Assembly (NCBI GenBank): GCA_964497095.1
Contig: CAZCCL010000121.1
Span: forward strand, 1-7,806
Origin: CAVPLM01 sp964497095
GTDB taxonomy: Bacteria; Actinomycetota; Thermoleophilia; RBG-16-64-13
Direction of reading: 5' to 3'
Length of the DNA stretch: 7,806 bases
Shown here: positions 5,113 to 7,806 of the stretch, piece after piece
Layout of the letters: the number at the start of each line of letters is the position of its first letter
How positions within the stretch are numbered: position 1 is the stretch's first letter
The notes under the pieces: generated by a model
What the model saw: the letters and a program-made list of their open reading frames with translations, nothing else
Databases searched by the model: none
Told to the model about the DNA's origin: nothing
Translations under genes and position numbers: made by a program

Positions 5113-6506
5113 TCCACTCCTCCCTCCAGCTCGAAGACCTGGTTGTTCTCGGCGACCACGACCGAGAAGTGCAGCCGCTCCTCGAGCAGGCGCTCGAGGG
5201 TCAAGGCCGCCTCCAGCTCTCCATGGGTGAGGATAGTCAGCCGCGGAGGCCTGAAGTGTGCGGCCCAGGCAAGCAGCTGCTCCTGGTCCGCGTGGGCCGA
5301 CAGCCCCGTTATCTCGTGGATCTGAGCCTTCACCGCGATATCTTCCCCGAACAGGCGCACCCGCTGTGCCCCCTCGAGAAGACGGCGGCCCAGAGTGTGC
5401 TGGGCCTGGAAGCCCACGATCACGATGTGCGCCTCCGGGCGCCACAGATTGTGCTTCAGGTGGTGCCGGATGCGACCGGCCTCCGCCATGCCGCTCGCCG
5501 AGATGATGATGATCCCTTTCTTATCGTTCAGCGCCCGCGATTCATCGGCGCTGCCGGTGTAGTGGAGTTGGGGGAAGTCGAAGATGCCGCCCGGCTCGCC
5601 GACCAGCTTCCAGGCCTCCTCATCGAAGGCTTCCCTGTGCCGACGAAACACCTCCGTGGCCCGGGAGGCGAGGGGGCTGTCCACATATACCGGCATGTCC
5701 AGTTGGTGCTTATCGAAGATCTCGCGCAGGAAATAGATGAGTTCTTGGGTGCGCCCTACCGCGAAGGCCGGGATGATGACGTTGCCGCCGCTGCGTTTCG
5801 CTTCGGTCAGGATCGCAGCCAGTTCGTCCACCGGGTCGCCGTCGCGGATGTGCCGGCGGTCGCCGTAGGTCGACTCCATGATCAGATAGTCGGTCTGTTC
5901 GATGATCTCCGGGTCGCGCACTATGGGTTGGTCGGGTTGGCCCACGTCGCCGCTGAAGAGTACCTTGACCTGCTCGCCTCGTTCCTCGAGGCGCAGTTCC
6001 AGAAAGGCCGACCCTAGGATGTGCCCGGCGTCGTGGAACACCACGGTCACACCGGGAGCCAGCTCCGTGGGCACGCCATATCGAACCGCACTGAACAGGC
6101 CGATCGCCCGGCGGGCGTCTTCCTCTGTATACAGAGGCTCGGTCTCCCGACGCCCGGCCCGGCGGGCCTTGCGCGTACGCCACTCGGCCTCGCTCTCCTG
6201 GATGTAGGCGGAGTCGAGCAGCATGATCTCAGCCAGATCGCTGGTCGGCGGGGTGCAGTAGATGGGCTTCTCGAAGCCCTTCTTCACCAGCCGCGGGATC
6301 CTTCCTGAATGATCGATGTGGGCGTGGGTCAGAAGCATGAAGTCCAACTCAGACGGCTCGAACGCGAAGGGAGCGAAGTTGAGAGCCTCTTCCTTGCGAC
6401 CGCCTTGATGCATGCCACAGTCGACCAGGAAGCGGGTCGCCCCCACTTCGAGCACGTAGCAGGAACCGGTGACCTGGCGCGCCGCTCCGGTGACCCTCAG
6501 GAACAT
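5109..6506 (-). CDS. Beta-CASP metallo-beta-lactamase-fold ribonuclease
   Basis: A 465-aa protein of the MBL-fold RNA-processing group (COG1236-like, related to CPSF-73/Ysh1 and bacterial and archaeal RNA exo/endonucleases), cytoplasmic. The metal site is complete: THAHIDHSG gives His61, His63, Asp65 and His66; GHILGSA gives His162; SGDVG gives Asp187. The beta-CASP motifs are present: MESTYG (Glu211), SAHAD (His404) and THGE (His428). A central ISASGMAEAGRI segment (336-346) is also typical. The start is ATG at 6506 with AGAGGAGG 4 nt upstream; an in-frame ATG 17 codons earlier has no comparable SD and adds an unconserved leader. It is the first gene of the minus-strand block and overlaps the next start by 4 nt. 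It should act in RNA decay or maturation, not antibiotic resistance. Its substrate is not predictable. Confidence 0.92.
   Translation of the reverse strand: MFLRVTGAARQVTGSCYVLEVGATRFLVDCGMHQGGRKEEALNFAPFAFEPSELDFMLLTHAHIDHSGRIPRLVKKGFEKPIYCTPPTSDLAEIMLLDSAYIQESEAEWRTRKARRAGRRETEPLYTEEDARRAIGLFSAVRYGVPTELAPGVTVVFHDAGHILGSAFLELRLEERGEQVKVLFSGDVGQPDQPIVRDPEIIEQTDYLIMESTYGDRRHIRDGDPVDELAAILTEAKRSGGNVIIPAFAVGRTQELIYFLREIFDKHQLDMPVYVDSPLASRATEVFRRHREAFDEEAWKLVGEPGGIFDFPQLHYTGSADESRALNDKKGIIIISASGMAEAGRIRHHLKHNLWRPEAHIVIVGFQAQHTLGRRLLEGAQRVRLFGEDIAVKAQIHEITGLSAHADQEQLLAWAAHFRPPRLTILTHGELEAALTLERLLEERLHFSVVVAENNQVFELEGGVE
5119..5127 (-). promoter_or_regulatory. SD for the LOG-like start, inside ribonuclease tail
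   Basis: The minus strand reads GGAGGGAGG in the last codons of the ribonuclease gene, and the closer GGAGG ends 6 nt before the GTG at 5112. It supports initiation of the short LOG-like frame by ribosomes terminating at the overlapping TGA. Confidence 0.6.
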
Positions 6507-6592
6507 CCGACCTCCTCTTGAACCGGCTTCGCGTAACACCCGCGTCTCGCACGACATACTGTCTCACACCGAGCCGGCGGGTGCCCGGAGCC

Positions 6593-6622
6593 GGTACAGA
6601 GGCCGCACGGAGGCGGTATGTT
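6593..6622 (+). promoter_or_regulatory. Weak candidate acs promoter
   Basis: TATGTT (6617-6622) could be a -10 element (4 of 6 to consensus) with GGTACA (6593-6598, 3 of 6) 18 nt upstream. A shifted -10, TATCCT (6622-6627), is equally plausible. Either would start transcription near 6629-6634, just before the stem-loops of the acs leader. The match is poor and could be chance. Confidence 0.22.
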
Positions 6623-6633
6623 ATCCTACGCAG

Positions 6634-6685
6634 GCGTGTAAACGCTCCCGAACCATCGGGAGTGGGTTTTTGTTGTCCAAAAACC
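6634..6685 (+). promoter_or_regulatory. Structured acs leader, terminator-like
   Basis: Three inverted repeats lie in a row. H0 is GCGT/ACGC with a GTAA tetraloop (6634-6645). H1 is CGCTCCCG/CGGGAGTG (6643-6650/6657-6664; the stem includes one G-U pair) with a 6-nt loop. H2 is GGTTTTTG/CAAAAACC (6665-6672/6678-6685), a perfect 8-bp stem with a 5-nt loop. H1 is followed by GG and five T, like an intrinsic terminator read on the plus strand, yet no plus-strand gene lies upstream. H2 would pair that T-tract. H0 shares three bases with the 5' arm of H1. The array ends 9 nt before the acs SD. This suggests attenuation or another leader control of acs; no known riboswitch class is recognised. Confidence 0.5.
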
Positions 6686-6694
6686 GGAAACAGC

Positions 6695-6699
6695 GGAGG
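6695..6699 (+). promoter_or_regulatory. acs SD favouring the GTG start
   Basis: GGAGG lies 2 nt before ATG (6702) but 5 nt before the next in-frame codon, GTG (6705). The spacing favours GTG as the actual start, shortening the protein by one residue. Confidence 0.6.
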
Positions 6700-6704
6700 A
6701 AATG

Positions 6705-7806
6705 GTGGCAAACGAATCCCTTGAAGAGAAGGTCTTCGACGTACCGGCCGAGTTCCAGAAGGACGCCTGGATCTCGAGCATGGCGCAGTACGAGGAGATG
6801 TACAGGCGTTCTCTCGACGACCCCGAAGCGTTCTGGGGCGCAGAAGCCGAGAAGAGGCTGCACTGGTTCAAGAAGTGGGACTCTGTGCAGAACGACGATT
6901 TCGCGGAAGCCAAGATCCGCTGGTTCGAAGGCGGCAAGCTCAACGTCGCCTACAACTGCTTGGACCGTCACCTGGAGACCCCCGCGGCCGACAACGTGGC
7001 CTACTACTTCGAAGGGGACTCTCCGGAATCCACCAGGACCATCACCTATCGCCAACTCTGGGAAGAGGTGACCAAGTTCGCCAACGTCCTCAAGAAGAAG
7101 GGCGTCAAGAAGGGCGACAGGGTCGTCATCTACCTGCCGATGATCCCCGAGTTGCCGGTTGCCATGCTGGCCTGTGCCCGCATCGGCGCCATACACTGCG
7201 TGGTGTTCGGGGGCTTCTCGGCGGATGCGCTCCGCGACCGCGTGAACAACGCAGGAGCTACCCTCATGATCACCGCGGACACGGGGCTCCGCGGCGGCCG
7301 ACCGACCCCGCTCAAGACCTCCGCCGACGCCGCCATGGCCGAGGCCCCCGCGGTCAAGACCTGCATCGTGGTCAAGCACACGGGCGTCGAGGACATCCCC
7401 TGGGTGGAGGGTCGCGACAGCTGGTATCACGAGGAACTGGACGCCGCCGACATCACCACCGACTGCCCCTGCGAGGAGATGGACGCGGAAGATCCGCTCT
7501 TCATCCTCTACACCTCGGGCTCCACGGGCAAGCCCAAGGGCGTCATGCATACCACCGGGGGCTACCTCCTCTACGCGGGCATGACCCACGAGCTCATCTT
7601 CGACTATCACCCGGGCCAGGTCTACTGGTGCACCGCCGACATCGGCTGGGTCACAGGCCATACGTACATCGTTTACGGGCCGTTGACCAACGGCGCCACC
7701 AGCATCCTGTTCGAGGGCGTTCCCAGCTACCCCAATCCGGATCGCTTCTGGATGGTGGTGGAGAAGTACAAGGTCAACATCTTCTACACCGCCCCCACGG
7801 CCCTAC
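6705..7806 (+). CDS. acs: Acetyl-CoA synthetase (AMP-forming), 5' part
   Basis: Acs activates acetate with ATP to acetyl-AMP, then forms acetyl-CoA; it is cytoplasmic. About 367 residues of an expected 650 or so are visible before the window ends. Counting from the ATG at 6702, the order is: N-terminal ACAS segment with WFEGGKLNVAYNCLDRH (74-90), IHCVVFGGFSADALRDR (164-180), RGGR (197-200) of the CoA-binding region, the AMP-binding P-loop YTSGSTGKPKGVMH (270-283), and TADIGWVTGHTYIVYGPL (311-328) of the acetate pocket. The following EGVPSYP and IFYTAPTAL are equally characteristic. The regulatory acetylation lysine lies beyond the window. Start: GTG at 6705 fits the SD better than ATG at 6702. 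The gene is divergent from the ribonuclease/dehydrogenase block. The Trp-containing pocket and overall match favour acetate over longer acids. No frameshift is seen; the truncation is the window edge. Confidence 0.95.
   Translation, partial: MANESLEEKVFDVPAEFQKDAWISSMAQYEEMYRRSLDDPEAFWGAEAEKRLHWFKKWDSVQNDDFAEAKIRWFEGGKLNVAYNCLDRHLETPAADNVAYYFEGDSPESTRTITYRQLWEEVTKFANVLKKKGVKKGDRVVIYLPMIPELPVAMLACARIGAIHCVVFGGFSADALRDRVNNAGATLMITADTGLRGGRPTPLKTSADAAMAEAPAVKTCIVVKHTGVEDIPWVEGRDSWYHEELDAADITTDCPCEEMDAEDPLFILYTSGSTGKPKGVMHTTGGYLLYAGMTHELIFDYHPGQVYWCTADIGWVTGHTYIVYGPLTNGATSILFEGVPSYPNPDRFWMVVEKYKVNIFYTAPTAL

Noticed and set aside
4792..5445. A 217-aa version of the LOG-like gene with an upstream ATG
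   Set aside because: The added N-terminal 111 residues lie out of frame inside the conserved end of the ribonuclease, are Arg/Gly/Pro-rich and do not match the missing LOG half.
5109..6506. Beta-lactamase or antibiotic-resistance role for the MBL-fold gene
   Set aside because: The beta-CASP motifs and C-terminal SAHAD and THGE elements place it with RNA-processing nucleases.
6504..6557. Earlier ATG for the ribonuclease at 6557
   Set aside because: The 17-residue extension looks unrelated to the family and has no good SD, whereas AGAGGAGG sits 4 nt before the ATG at 6506.
6571..6594. GAGCCGG direct repeats and a CGGG/CCCG mini-hairpin in the divergent spacer
   Set aside because: They are short, GC-only motifs expected by chance at this base composition and have no clear link to a promoter.
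6621..7661. Minus-strand 346-aa open frame over acs
   Set aside because: It mirrors the third-position GC bias of acs, whose own frame has a continuous set of family motifs.

Overview
The window reads as a compact, GC-rich bacterial chromosome segment. Genes are tightly packed, Shine-Dalgarno (SD) sequences are strong (two match the 16S 3' end over 10 nt), and GTG starts are common. High GC and the style of the E1 and Acs proteins would fit Actinomycetota, Chloroflexota or a similar lineage, but nothing here fixes the taxon. I see no mobile element, CRISPR array, tRNA or rRNA. Position 1 opens with an extreme G16/C15 inverted homopolymer that may be a contig-end artefact.

Layout: seven minus-strand genes run head to tail from about 6506 down to 49. 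In transcription order they are: (1) a beta-CASP metallo-beta-lactamase-fold ribonuclease; (2) a half-length LOG-family (nucleotide-binding Rossmann) protein whose GTG start overlaps the ribonuclease stop; (3) a zinc-type alcohol dehydrogenase; (4, 5) the alpha and beta subunits of a thiamine-diphosphate 2-oxoacid dehydrogenase E1, most like pyruvate dehydrogenase PdhA/PdhB and translationally coupled; (6, 7) two tandem nitroreductase-family flavoproteins, about 72% identical without gaps. Divergent from this block, on the plus strand, is the first 368 codons or so of AMP-forming acetyl-CoA synthetase (acs), cut by the window end. The 195-nt divergent spacer (6507-6701) holds a structured acs leader with two abutting perfect stem-loops and a T-tract.

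Working together (inference): E1alpha/E1beta, the alcohol dehydrogenase and acs all bear on the two-carbon node (pyruvate to acetyl-CoA, alcohol/aldehyde interconversion, acetate to acetyl-CoA). The E2 and E3 partners needed by E1 are absent; the nitroreductases sit where E2 would often follow. The ribonuclease and LOG fragment look like an unrelated upstream pair.

The window is mostly ordinary metabolism. The points most worth a second look are the acs leader, the truncated LOG gene, the 16-bp tandem repeat ahead of E1alpha, the duplicated nitroreductases with a 39-nt identical block, and a GEG instead of GDG in the E1alpha cofactor motif.
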